A program made the translations under genes and the position numbers. DNA of 64,000 nt from Thecaphora thlaspeos (lineage: Eukaryota; Basidiomycota; Ustilaginomycetes; Urocystidales; Glomosporiaceae), in the NCBI GenBank assembly GCA_900291925.1, contig UWYS01000002.1:744001-808000 (forward strand), written 5' to 3'. The notes beneath the pieces were generated by a model. That model was not told the DNA's origin. It saw nothing but the letters and a program-made list of their open reading frames with translations, and did not search any database. The stretch's first letter is position 1; each line of letters starts with the position of its first letter. Positions 42,452-51,372 of the stretch are shown piece after piece.

Positions 42452-43578
42452 ATGGCGCCCTCTCTCCGCATCTCTGCTGGTCCGTCGGTCGACTCGCTCT
42501 CGACCGTCGCCGTCAACCACGACGACCAGCCAATCACGATCTCCTCGCCTCACTTCAATGGCCGTCTCACTGTGCGGATCAAGAACTTCTCGGGCGATCA
42601 GCCCGACTCGGCCTCGCCCGCACGCGATTCGCCCTACTTCGACGGCGGGCTTGGCAAAGGCTGTTCGTGGTCTATGCAGATCCAGGGTCGCTTCCTCTCT
42701 CCCTCTCCCATCAGCAGCGACGACCTTGTATTCGGCAACGAATTTGATCGATCGATCAAGAACAACCTACCCTACGGTACCAGTCTCGCACTTCAGTTCG
42801 CAAAGGTCATCGATCCGAGTATGCAGCATGATCTGTACGCCGACAAACCGTGGGCTTTCTCGCCTTACATCGCTACGATGGGCAGGGTAGCTACCTCGCG
42901 TCTCCCCGCAGACAAGCTGGACGGTAAGGACTTTGAAGGCTGGCCAGCTTTCCCGTCTACCTCTTCCGAGTCTGGTCCCAAGTATCTAGAGGAGGACGTC
43001 ACCTCCCTCTTCTACACCAGCGACGGTACGCTCGACATCCAAGTTGAGACGGAAGAGGACAATGTCAAGAACATGAAGGGTGGAGAGGACGGTATCGAAA
43101 AGGCGCACGAGTACCGCAAGAGGTGGTTCGGCAACAAGCAGCACAGACAGAAGTGTAACATCGACAAGGATCAGGTGGTCACGGCCGACTTCTTCAATGG
43201 CTTCCTCGACTTTAACGATCTGAGCCTCCACATTCCCTTCAGTGGAGGGTTGAGCTTTGACCGTAAGTTCCCCTCCCCCTTGGCTGCGACCCTCGCTCGG
43301 TTCGGAAAGACGGGAGCACTCATACATAGAGTCCATCCTCCCTCTGCGTTGTGGAACGAACCAGTCAAGAAGTACTGGGACGGCCAACCGGTTAGGTACG
43401 TCTGCAAGGATAACAAGAGCGGGACCGTCTTCTTCGTCATCCAGTGAGTAGCACGCCGTCACTTTGCAGCTACACGATGCGACGTCAAACAGAGAGACGG
43501 AAGAGTTGACACCCCTTCCTCGGTCCTGTTTCTCGCCGCGTCTCGGCAGGTTCGACATCACCGACCTCGACCAGTGAT
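42452..43578 (+). CDS. DUF1769-family protein (Duc1-like)
   Basis: Three exons: 42452-43262, 43365-43443 and 43551-43578, giving 305 residues with a very short last exon (QFDITDLDQ). Conserved DUF1769 features: FNGRLTVRIKNFSG, SPYFDGGLGKGCSWSMQIQGRF, a long-range FGNEFDRSIKNNLPYGTSLAL, 'YADKPWAFSPYIATMGRVA', KYWDGQPVRYVCKD and the C-terminal strand FFVIQFDITDLD. In fission yeast the family member Duc1 is a cytoplasmic/cortical lipid-associated protein; the exact role here is unknown. The first intron (43263-43364) has a perfect GTAAGT donor but is 102 nt long and stop-free, so retention would insert 34 residues without a frameshift. I prefer splicing because SFDLKKYWDG then continues the family fold. 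Confidence 0.82.
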
Positions 43579-44110
43579 TCACCCGCGTATCTCGAAGACA
43601 TCACCGGCAATAGACCTCCTCATTGTCCTCATATACACCCAGAAGTTCGTCATCACCACTGCAATGGAAGTACTATGCATCGATGCAATAGGTTGCTCCG
43701 TCCTGTTGCTTCACAGCACCGTACATATACACTCCATTCACACGAGACAGACGAGCCTACAGAAGAGGAAAACCTGAACCGACGTCCAAGCAGGAATTTC
43801 ACTCCAAGAGAAGGCTGGGAAAGAGAACGAAAAGTCAACAGGGAAGGGACAAAAGACCGTGACAAAAAGATGTAGATGGGAAGCAGATGACAGGAAACAG
43901 GGCTTAAGGAGGGATAAGCGGAGACAAACAAAGAAGATAGATAAGAAACGGTCCGTGACAGAGCGAAGGACAAAGATATATGGGCGGGAGAAGGGGTTGA
44001 TGATAGGTGAAGACCAAGGCGGCGTCGCCATCCGAGGAGCGATAGGGTAAAATTTAGATCCAGTCCTGGTTGGCGACGAGGGGCTTGGAATCGTTTGACG
44101 ACGAGCCAAT
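43579..44110. other. Convergent 3' region DUF1769 gene / secreted protein gene
   Basis: About 530 bases, distinctly AT- and purine-rich (many GAAA/AAGA strings from 43780 to 44000, 'agatatatgggc' near 43974). It probably carries 3' UTRs and poly(A) sites of both genes. No gene seen. Confidence 0.4.
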
Positions 44111-45229
44111 CTAAGGCGAGACGGGAGTTGAGCCAGAGCCAGTGGCGGGGGTAGAGCCGGTGCCAGTCGAGGGAGTCGAGCCAGAGCCGGTAGAGGGAGT
44201 CGAGCCAGAGCCTCCGGTCGAAGGGGACTGGGTGACAAAAATGGTGTGGGTGGGCACGGTCGCGGTGACGGTCACAGTGGAGGGGGCGCCTGTAATGGTT
44301 GTCTTAGGTCCGCCGACGGTGGCCGTGATCGTGTCTTTCGACGTGACGGTGACGATCTTGTCATTCGGAACGGTGACGACGTCTGTCGCTGTTGCTGGCT
44401 GAGTCTGCGTAACTGTAAGAGTCTGGCTGACGGTCGTAGGGACGTCGACGGTCTTTGTCCTGGTCCTGGTGGTGGTAGCCGTCTTGACCTTGGTGGACGT
44501 GACCGTCGAAGTGATGGCGGCTCCTCGAGTGCGGGTGACTGTCTTTGTCTGCGTTCGCGTCCTAGCGGGATAGTGGTCGACGCCGTAGACGATCTCGAGG
44601 CAGGCCTCCTGGGCGACGTCGGCGTAGGCTCGCAGCCATCGAGGAACGGCGGCGGCGCGTCGGTCCAGGCTGGCGGGGGTGGGCTCTACGACTTTTCCCT
44701 GGTTGTCGAGAGTAACCGCGACCGTGGGATTCACCGTCGTCGTAACGACAACGTCAGTTGCGGCTGGGACACTGACAATCTCTGCCGGCGCAGTCGCTAC
44801 CGCTATATCGGTCTCGGTAATGGTTGCGGTTGCGGGGGGTCCCATCGCAGATGTGGCGAAGACGGTGGCAACGGTGGTCGTGAGCGTGGTCAACTCGCTG
44901 ACGATGTCAGTCGTCTTGACGAAGTTGGTCTTCGTCTCGAACTTGACGGGCGTTTTAGTCGAGGTGACATATTTGGTCTTGGTAGTTCTGGGCCGGACTG
45001 TCTTGGTGGACGTCTTGGTCTTGTTGATCGTCGCACGAGGCGGCGTGGCGCCTTCCAAGAAGGCCGGGTACCAGGCCTTAGAGGAACCGGGACGGGCACG
45101 GATGATGCGCTTGGCGGCCTCGACACGCGCCTGGTGCCTGGTGCCGTTGGGCGCGGCATCGACATGTTCGAGCGGGGCGGCAAAGACCAGGAAGAGGCCG
45201 ATCAGGAGGAGCTTGGGGCTGACCTGCAT
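44111..45229 (-). CDS. Secreted Thr/Ser/Val-rich protein with C-terminal tandem repeats
   Basis: Single exon, 372 residues. Residues 1-25 are a signal peptide (MQVSPKLLLIGLFLVFAAPL...). The mature protein is dominated by Thr and Val in alternating patterns (TKTVRPRTTKTKYVTSTKTP, ELTTLTTTVATVFATSA, TVTVTATVPTHTIFVTQSP), typical of heavily O-glycosylated wall or surface proteins. The C-terminus has tandem GSGSTPSTG-type units (about 5 copies). A short globular piece around residues 195-225 (RWLRAYADVAQEACLEIVYG) interrupts the low complexity. No catalytic domain and no GPI-attachment tail are visible, so it may be wall-associated or released. A cell-surface or effector role is only an inference. 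Confidence 0.75.
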   Translation of the reverse strand: MQVSPKLLLIGLFLVFAAPLEHVDAAPNGTRHQARVEAAKRIIRARPGSSKAWYPAFLEGATPPRATINKTKTSTKTVRPRTTKTKYVTSTKTPVKFETKTNFVKTTDIVSELTTLTTTVATVFATSAMGPPATATITETDIAVATAPAEIVSVPAATDVVVTTTVNPTVAVTLDNQGKVVEPTPASLDRRAAAVPRWLRAYADVAQEACLEIVYGVDHYPARTRTQTKTVTRTRGAAITSTVTSTKVKTATTTRTRTKTVDVPTTVSQTLTVTQTQPATATDVVTVPNDKIVTVTSKDTITATVGGPKTTITGAPSTVTVTATVPTHTIFVTQSPSTGGSGSTPSTGSGSTPSTGTGSTPATGSGSTPVSP

Positions 45230-45516
45230 GGTGGAGAACGGGTGGTTGAACGAAACAGTGTGTAGAGGTACGAGGGCGATGCCAGAGGAGGATGGTAGCG
45301 GACAGAGCCCTGCAGGGCGGAAAGACGTCGAGGGGTTACCTCAACGAAGGCGAAGCGAGGGAGGCGAGGGGAGTCGGGAAAGGGGTAGAGGGTCGGAGGG
45401 GGAGGGGTGGGAAATGGGGTCTTGAAGTGATGTTGGAGGAGTGGATTCTGGGATGAAGAAGTAAGGCGCTCAGGACTCACTCTTTACAAGGACGTGGCAA
45501 GCAGGCGGTGTTCTGT
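45230..45516. promoter_or_regulatory. Upstream region of the secreted protein gene
   Basis: Purine-rich on the plus strand (GGGAGGCGAGGGGAGTC...), that is, a C/T-rich leader on the coding strand, as for other genes here. It contains the promoter of the secreted Thr-rich protein. Confidence 0.4.
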
Positions 45517-46248
45517 CTACGTCGACATGAGCTCAACGGCCTCGGCTCCAGCGCGAGGACGTCGTCGGCACCAGATCATGGAGTTCCCCTGGCTAACGCC
45601 GTTCTTCTCGACGCACCAGCACTGACCCTGCGCCGGGAAGCGATCGAAGTGAGTCGGCGAGCGAGGCTCGAAGAAACTGTCAACAGCGAAAACACGGGAC
45701 AGTGCAGATCTGCGCGGGACCTCGCCACTTCGCCTCCAGCGCGTCAGGTCCTGAAGCTCCATTGCTGATCCGGAGCTGGTGCGCGCAAAGCCGCTCGCGG
45801 GCCGAAGGAGGGCGGTAGCCGATTGAGCCCTCCGACCCGACGGAGCAGTGGCCAAGCCTCCGGGGCGCCCCTCGGACGAGATGTCGACCGAGCAAGGTGC
45901 ATAGGTGGTGGAGCGGCTGGCCTGCGTCTTTGCTCGCGCAGAGGCTCGCCTTTCGACAGCGATGCTGCCGAGGCTAGGGGCGGAGCGAAGCTGGTGACAG
46001 GGTGACAGTCGCGGCACCCTTCCGCTTGCCGACACTCTCTGCTCATGATCGACGGGATCGATGTCCGCCTGCTTCGAGCTCCGTCGGCCAGCTGCCATTG
46101 AATTTCGGGGTGGCCCGGACGCATGCGATGACTTGCCAAAGGTGCGCATCCGCTCGTGTCGGTGCGGGGAAAACAAGAAGCGCGGAGTCGAAGGAATCCT
46201 GGCGATCTTCCGCCTCCATTGGGTCGCTTTGCTTAAGTGCTCGCGCAC
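45517..46248 (-). CDS. Doubtful hypothetical protein
   Basis: An open frame of 243 codons starting MREHLSKATQW and ending in a Trp/Cys-containing tail (FPAQGQCWCVEKNGVSQGN...). It is Arg/Ser-rich, has no domain, signal peptide or membrane segment that I recognise, and its codon use is less biased than in confirmed neighbours. The peptide SALSRVFAVDSFFEPRSPT is more protein-like than the rest. It could be a real species-specific gene or chance in GC-rich DNA. Confidence 0.25.
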   Translation of the reverse strand: MREHLSKATQWRRKIARIPSTPRFLFSPHRHERMRTFGKSSHASGPPRNSMAAGRRSSKQADIDPVDHEQRVSASGRVPRLSPCHQLRSAPSLGSIAVERRASARAKTQASRSTTYAPCSVDISSEGRPGGLATAPSGRRAQSATALLRPASGFARTSSGSAMELQDLTRWRRSGEVPRRSALSRVFAVDSFFEPRSPTHFDRFPAQGQCWCVEKNGVSQGNSMIWCRRRPRAGAEAVELMST

Positions 46249-47371
46249 ATCAGCCCTGAGGGCCCGAGAGCACGAAACTCCTAGTGTAGGATGTAGCCTA
46301 GCCTGGCTGGCAGAGCAAGACGGGACGGGACAAGTCGGGACGAGACGAAACGAGACGAAACGAGACGAGGTAGAAGCCGTGCGTGTGCGTGTCGAGTTGG
46401 TGAATTGTGCCCGAGCGAGCTGCGTCGTGCGACGGAGGCTGCCATTCCGTCGAGAGCGGGAAGCGGACGAGGCGGAAGGACCACCAAAGGCCCCGATGAT
46501 CTGCCAAGAGGGTTTGCGCCAGGTGGCATCTGTACGACTACATCTCTGACGGGCCGAGTCGGGGCGAGCACAAGGACGAGGACGAGGGCAAGGGCGGAGG
46601 AGCTGGGGAGCTGGCGGCTGGCGGTTGTTGGCAGCCAGTCGCTGCAGCTGAGAGACGTGCAGAGATATCCGACGGATTGTATGTAACTATGTCGAGAAGA
46701 GGAGCGCGCGTGGGTGAAAAGAGAGGGGGGAGAAGGGAGGGGGGGGCAAGAGCTGCCGAATGCCGGGAGCGCGGAGCGTTGGTGGCGGAGCAATGTGTCG
46801 GTGATGGTGGTTGTGTGTCGGATCGAGGAGCTTTCAGGCTCGGCCAAGTGGCAGGCGCCGGAGAGAGCAGACGCTGAGGAAAAAGCGATGCATGCGCCTC
46901 GGCCAGCCGAGCAAGGCAGGTTTACTCAGCATTGTTCGCTCGGTCGGCCGCTCGGTCGAGTCTGAGTGCTGGAAAGACGGCCAGCAGGGTCGTTCTCGCG
47001 CTTTTGGACACGCGGCCGTGGGCCGCTGGCTGGCTGCGCCTTGTCTTCCGCCGGTCTTTTGGCCTTCGCTTCGCTTTCCTTTTCTTTTCTTGCGCCGCCC
47101 GCGCTTCTCGGGTCAAGCGAGGCGCAGCCCAAATCACGGTGACGATGACAGCGAGGCAGGCAGGATGAATTGATTTATTTCGCTTTCCCGCTGACGCACT
47201 ACACTCCCGGTGGCGATCGTTCACCTTACCCTCCTCCCCCCCCTCTTCCCGCTGCCAACGTGCCAGAGCTCAACATTAGCCAGCCTCTCGGCATATCCGC
47301 CAGGTCGAACCAGCTCGGCATCTGCTCCGATCAGGACGTCCCGCAACCAGCAAGGCCAGACCTCGACAAAC
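46249..47371. other. Intergenic region before the ICT1-like gene
   Basis: About 1.1 kb with a small degenerate minisatellite at 46322-46370 (10-mer CGAGACGAAA units) and G/A-rich runs at 46690-46760. The last ~150 bases are the C/T-rich leader of the ICT1-like gene. No gene supported. Confidence 0.4.
46322..46370. repeat. Short degenerate minisatellite, CGAGACGAAA unit
   Basis: GGGACGGGACAAGTCGGGACGAGACGAAACGAGACGAAACGAGACGAGG-like series: two perfect 10-mers flanked by degenerate GGGAC units. Confidence 0.8.
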
Positions 47372-48485
47372 ATGTCAGCCCAATCTGCAGCCTTGGTCGC
47401 CATCAGCGTATGGCAGCCCGGCCAGCGCGTCCTACGGTTGGGGCCACGGCTGGCGACGCTCGCCGGACGAGGCCGGCCGCGTCAAACACCCTTGGTCTTC
47501 CCCGCCGGATCATCGCCAGGCGGTGTCCCTTCGCTCCCGCGCCCGAGCATTGCACGCCTGCAGCGGCCGACGTTCAGCACCAGCTCGAGGCTCGCCGCCG
47601 TCAGGGAGTACGACGAGGACGAGATGAGAAACCGTCGGATATGGGTTGCCAAGTTCAGCGCCATCGAGCTCCGAAGGGAGGACTTCGACGTCTCCTTCGC
47701 ACGCAGTAGCGGGCCGGGAGGTCAGAATGTAAACAAGCGTAAGTCGGCCAACCTACGGCGAGAGCGACAGATGCGTCGACGCGATACTCACTCGAATGCT
47801 CCCCACCCTGCCCCTCGCCCGCCTCGCCCTTCTCGACAGTAAACACCAAGGCAGAGGTGCGACTGGACCTTGGCCAGGCCTCCAGCCAGCCGCCTCCGCC
47901 CGGCATGTCTGAGGCCAACCCGCGCTGCTGGCTCACCCGTGAACTGGCCTCCAAGCTCGCAAAGCAATCAGTGGGTTCCCGTGTCTGACGCTCCGCGTAG
48001 ATCTGTCGACAGACACACGCTCACGCTTCTCACTCTTTCTCTCTGTACCTCCGCTCCTTATTGTGTACTACGTCGCGTCCAGACGTACTACGTCGCCTCG
48101 TCCCACTCTCTCCTCGTGACCAGCATGCGCCACCGCACGCAAGAGGTCAATCTTCAGGATGCCCTCGAAAAGGTGAGCTGTCAAGCCTCGATCGCCTTCT
48201 GACTCGCCTGCATCTCTTGCTCTTTCCGGCCGCTCCCTCGTCCGTTCCATGGAAACCTTCTGCACACACGCTGATTCTTTGTTCCTTCCTGTATCCGTCC
48301 GCTCCGCCGCTCCCGCCCAGTTGCACGCACATGTCCTCGAGGTGGCAACAGAAGGTCTCGTCGGAGAGACGAGCGACGAGCAGAAGCGCAGAGTGAGGAT
48401 GCTCGAAGCCGCCGAGCAGCGGATAAAAAAGGCAAACAAGGTCAAGCGCAGCGATGTCAAAAGCGGCAGAAAATTCAAAGGATAG
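47372..48485 (+). CDS. ICT1-like mitochondrial peptidyl-tRNA hydrolase / ribosome rescue factor
   Basis: Four exons: 47372-47738, 47840-47970, 48083-48172 and 48321-48485, giving 250 residues. Residues 1-75 form a presequence (RPSIARLQRPTFSTSSRLAA). The RF-1 domain contains the catalytic loop RSSGPGGQNVNK followed by the spliced LNTKAEVRLDL; the GGQ triggers ester hydrolysis of peptidyl-tRNA in the mitoribosome. Later blocks: RCWLTRELASKLAKQS, TYYVASSHSLLVTSMRHRTQ and the basic tail EQKRRVRMLEAAEQRIKKANK, which in this family reads the empty mRNA channel. All phases match. Yeast Pth4/human ICT1 (MRPL58) are the nearest named relatives; which paralog this is cannot be decided by eye. Confidence 0.87.
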
Positions 48486-48678
48486 TCTCGGTACCGCTGC
48501 GGTCAAGCTAGCTATCCCCACCGGCACCGCACCGGCACCACCTGGCCAGCGACTGCCGTGCAACAGTGCCGAGACTTCCGCTAGGGTCGTGTAGGTGTTC
48601 GCCGGACTCGGCAACAATAGACGCTGCGCATCGTCGTCGTTCGTCCCTGTCGCTGCTGGCACCCCGTCTGCTCGCCCA

Positions 48679-50894
48679 TCAAGCCAGATTCCACACCTTC
48701 ATCGAACTGTCCTTGGCAAACCAGGACCTTTTTGGCTCCCCAGTGGATTCAGAACCTGCTTGTTCGCTGGTCCCGATGCCGTCACAGCCGCTTCCACCAC
48801 AGCCGCTGCTGTTGCTTGACGAGCGGCTGCGGCATGGACTCGAGTCGGGACTGGAAGCATCGCTGTCGAGTGCCGCAGGAGGCCAGTTGCGAGAGCCGGA
48901 TGCAGACAGTAGCAAGGCCTGGTGAGGATGGAATGAGACAGATCCCACGGCGTCTGCGCGTGGCGCCCACACGCGACGCACGCCTCAGACAGGGTCAGCG
49001 CGCAATCCTGGGCGACGACACGAACAGTGCGTGGGCGACTCACCATTGTGTGCCTTCCATTTAAGAGCCGGTTCGAGCTGAAGCGTGAGAGCGTCGGCGG
49101 CCTCGTCTCGCGCGCCTTCGCCGGATTCTAGCTTTCCCTCGTCCACGAACCTCCCACGGTCGATCCTCCATATCGAGATGCAGCCGTCAGCATCGCCTGT
49201 TGCCAGCATCCGGCCGGCCCAGTCGATGTCGAACCAAAACCTTTGGTGGCTGCCAGTGGCCTCCCTTGGTAGAGTCGCCAAGAGCGCGCCGCTCCTCTCC
49301 CCTCCGTGGCTGCTTCCGTGACCGCGCCGCTTGCGCTTTGGGGGGCTCGAGCGGAGGTGGGGGAAGCTCAGTCTGTTGGGATCACCAAAGAGGTATCGGG
49401 TGTCGTAGACGTTGATCGCGGTCGACTTCCGCGATGACACAAAGAGGATGTGCGGCGACAACGGGTGGAACGCGAGCTGGTGGATGCCGTTGCCATCCGA
49501 CTCCGTCCAGCCAGCCAGGCACGCTGTGGCGGCGCTAAAGTGGCGCGGGTTGCTCCGGATCGGCGCGTTGTGCGGCTGTGGAGGCGGCAGTCGCGTCGGA
49601 TCCACCGTGTAAAGGCCGACGGTGCCCGCAAACGTACCACAGGCCAGGAGATCATGGAAGCCGGGCGAAGGGCCGTCGTCCTGGCCGGCGTCATCGACGC
49701 CGAGCTGGCCCGACGACAGAGGCGTGACAGCAAGGGCCGAGACGTAGCCTCGCTGCCCATCGCCCGCAGCGCTGGAGGCAGAACCGCTCTGGATCAGGGC
49801 CAGACGAGAATGGGTATTCAGTCCGGGCGACGACAACGAGAGCACAGAGATCTGCGACCAGTCGCCGCAGTAGAGCCTGCAAATTCCCGGGAGGGCGCAT
49901 TCGAACGGTGGAATCGTCAGCGGCTATTATCAGCACAAGGGCAGCTGACAAAGCATCGATGGCGAAGCGCCTTGTATTTGAAGCCAAACATACCGGCCGT
50001 GATCGGGGCTGAACGCCAAGCTGTGTGGGCCAACGAACCTTTCGGCTTGATTCATGACGCCGTACGAGGCTCTCGTCTGATGTGGACCATGACGGGAGCG
50101 GCAGACAGTGTGGCGAATGATGTCAATTCCAAGAGCATGCAAGCCGAGGGGACACATGGACCGTCTTCGCTACTACTCACGGAGCCGTTTGAGCTGTCGA
50201 CAAGCCGGGTAGGCAGGTCTCGACAGCTGTGGACGTAGCACCACGACAGCTGGTAGGTAGGGTCGACCTGTTTGACGCTAGCGTCGCCTCCACCGCCGCT
50301 CGGGTCCTCGACCGTATTATAAGCAGGTATGGGATACCATATCGCGTCGAGCACGGGCGAAGGCGACCGAAACGACGCTTCGAGGGACAGGCTCAGCCGC
50401 GCCCTGCGGGTGCTGTCACCGTGGCGATCGACAGCTGGCCCCTCTGGCGCGGCTGTGGCGGGATCCGCCCGGGCAGAGGCATGCTCCAGCAGGCGAAAGA
50501 TGCTCAGCTGGTGCGAATCTGACTGGGCCAGGATCGAGCTGCCGTCTGGCGACCACTTTGCTCTCCTGCAGAAGTCTCGAGCGGGTGGATTTGCGCCGTC
50601 GCAGTCGTCGTCGTAATGCGTGTCCGGTCGGCCCAAATCGGAACGATGGTCGAGCTTGACCTTCTTTCTGGAATGCGTCCGCGACGACGGATGATGGCGA
50701 TACGAAGCCGCCGGAAGCAATAGCGCTGAGAAGCCGTCTGCCCTCCGGCCGCCGAGGCGCATGGCCGGGGGCTGCGAATAGTGTTGCTGGTCGTGGGTGG
50801 TTTCGAGCTCGTCCGCCACAGGACTTGCGTCTTGGCTCTTGCGGTGCTGCTGCTGAAGCGCACCAGTGTGTTGCGTTGCCTCTGGAGAAGCCAT
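48679..50894 (-). CDS. WRAP53/TCAB1-like WD40 protein
   Basis: Exons 50894-50181, 50076-49994, 49923-49044 and 48953-48679. Matching blocks for the WRAP53/TCAB1 (yeast Swt21) family: FCRRAKWSPDGSSIL, VLDAIWYPIPAYN, CYVHSCRDLPTRLVDSSNGS joined to TRASYGVMNQAERFVGPHSL and AFSPDHGR, then YVSALAVTPL, GIHQLAFHPLSPHILFVSSR, FWFDIDWAGRMLATGDADGC and, after the last intron, 'AHNDAVGSVSFHPHQALLLS' with a KVWNLA end. The exon 2/3 join does not keep phase with the obvious GTATGT donor, so that junction is unsettled. In animals TCAB1 guides scaRNAs and telomerase RNA to Cajal bodies; yeast Swt21 links to pre-mRNA splicing. The start codon is divergent from MIP1, 479 bp away. Confidence 0.75.
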
Positions 50895-51372
50895 GATGAT
50901 GGTAGCCTTGCTGTCCCGAGCTGTCGAGCTGCGGTGGTCGCAAAGGGGAGGTGCAGATGCGAGGCCATCCTTGGTTCGGCCATATCAGGGGTTAAGCCAG
51001 CCAGGGTCCGACCGAAGTGGCGCGTTCTGCCGCCTTTCTTTTTGCTCCACTTTTTTCCCCTTCTTTTTCCCCGGGTGCCGGGACTGAGCTGAGCTGCGAA
51101 GTGCGAAGGAGTCTTGAGAGGAGTGTGAGCGTGACGTGTGAGTGGGCAGCATCGGATCGTCCCCGCCCTCTGCTCGTTCCCACAGCACGACCACGACCGC
51201 CACCGCCACCACCATCACCCTCAATATCTCGCGCTCGCTCGCGCACTACCCCTGCGCCGACCACTCTGACCGCTCCGAGAACAGGCCAAGCCTCAAGCCG
51301 CAGAGGGGCTCGGATTGTCTCGGTTCGGACCGCAGCCGGGCAGGCCCCGGATTGCAGTACTACTGTGGTGCG
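50895..51372. promoter_or_regulatory. Divergent promoter WRAP53-like / MIP1
   Basis: 478 bases between start codons, with a T-rich stretch at 51030-51070 and CCACCACC-rich leader at 51185-51220. An in-frame upstream ATG at 51142 would extend MIP1 by 77 low-complexity residues. Confidence 0.5.
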
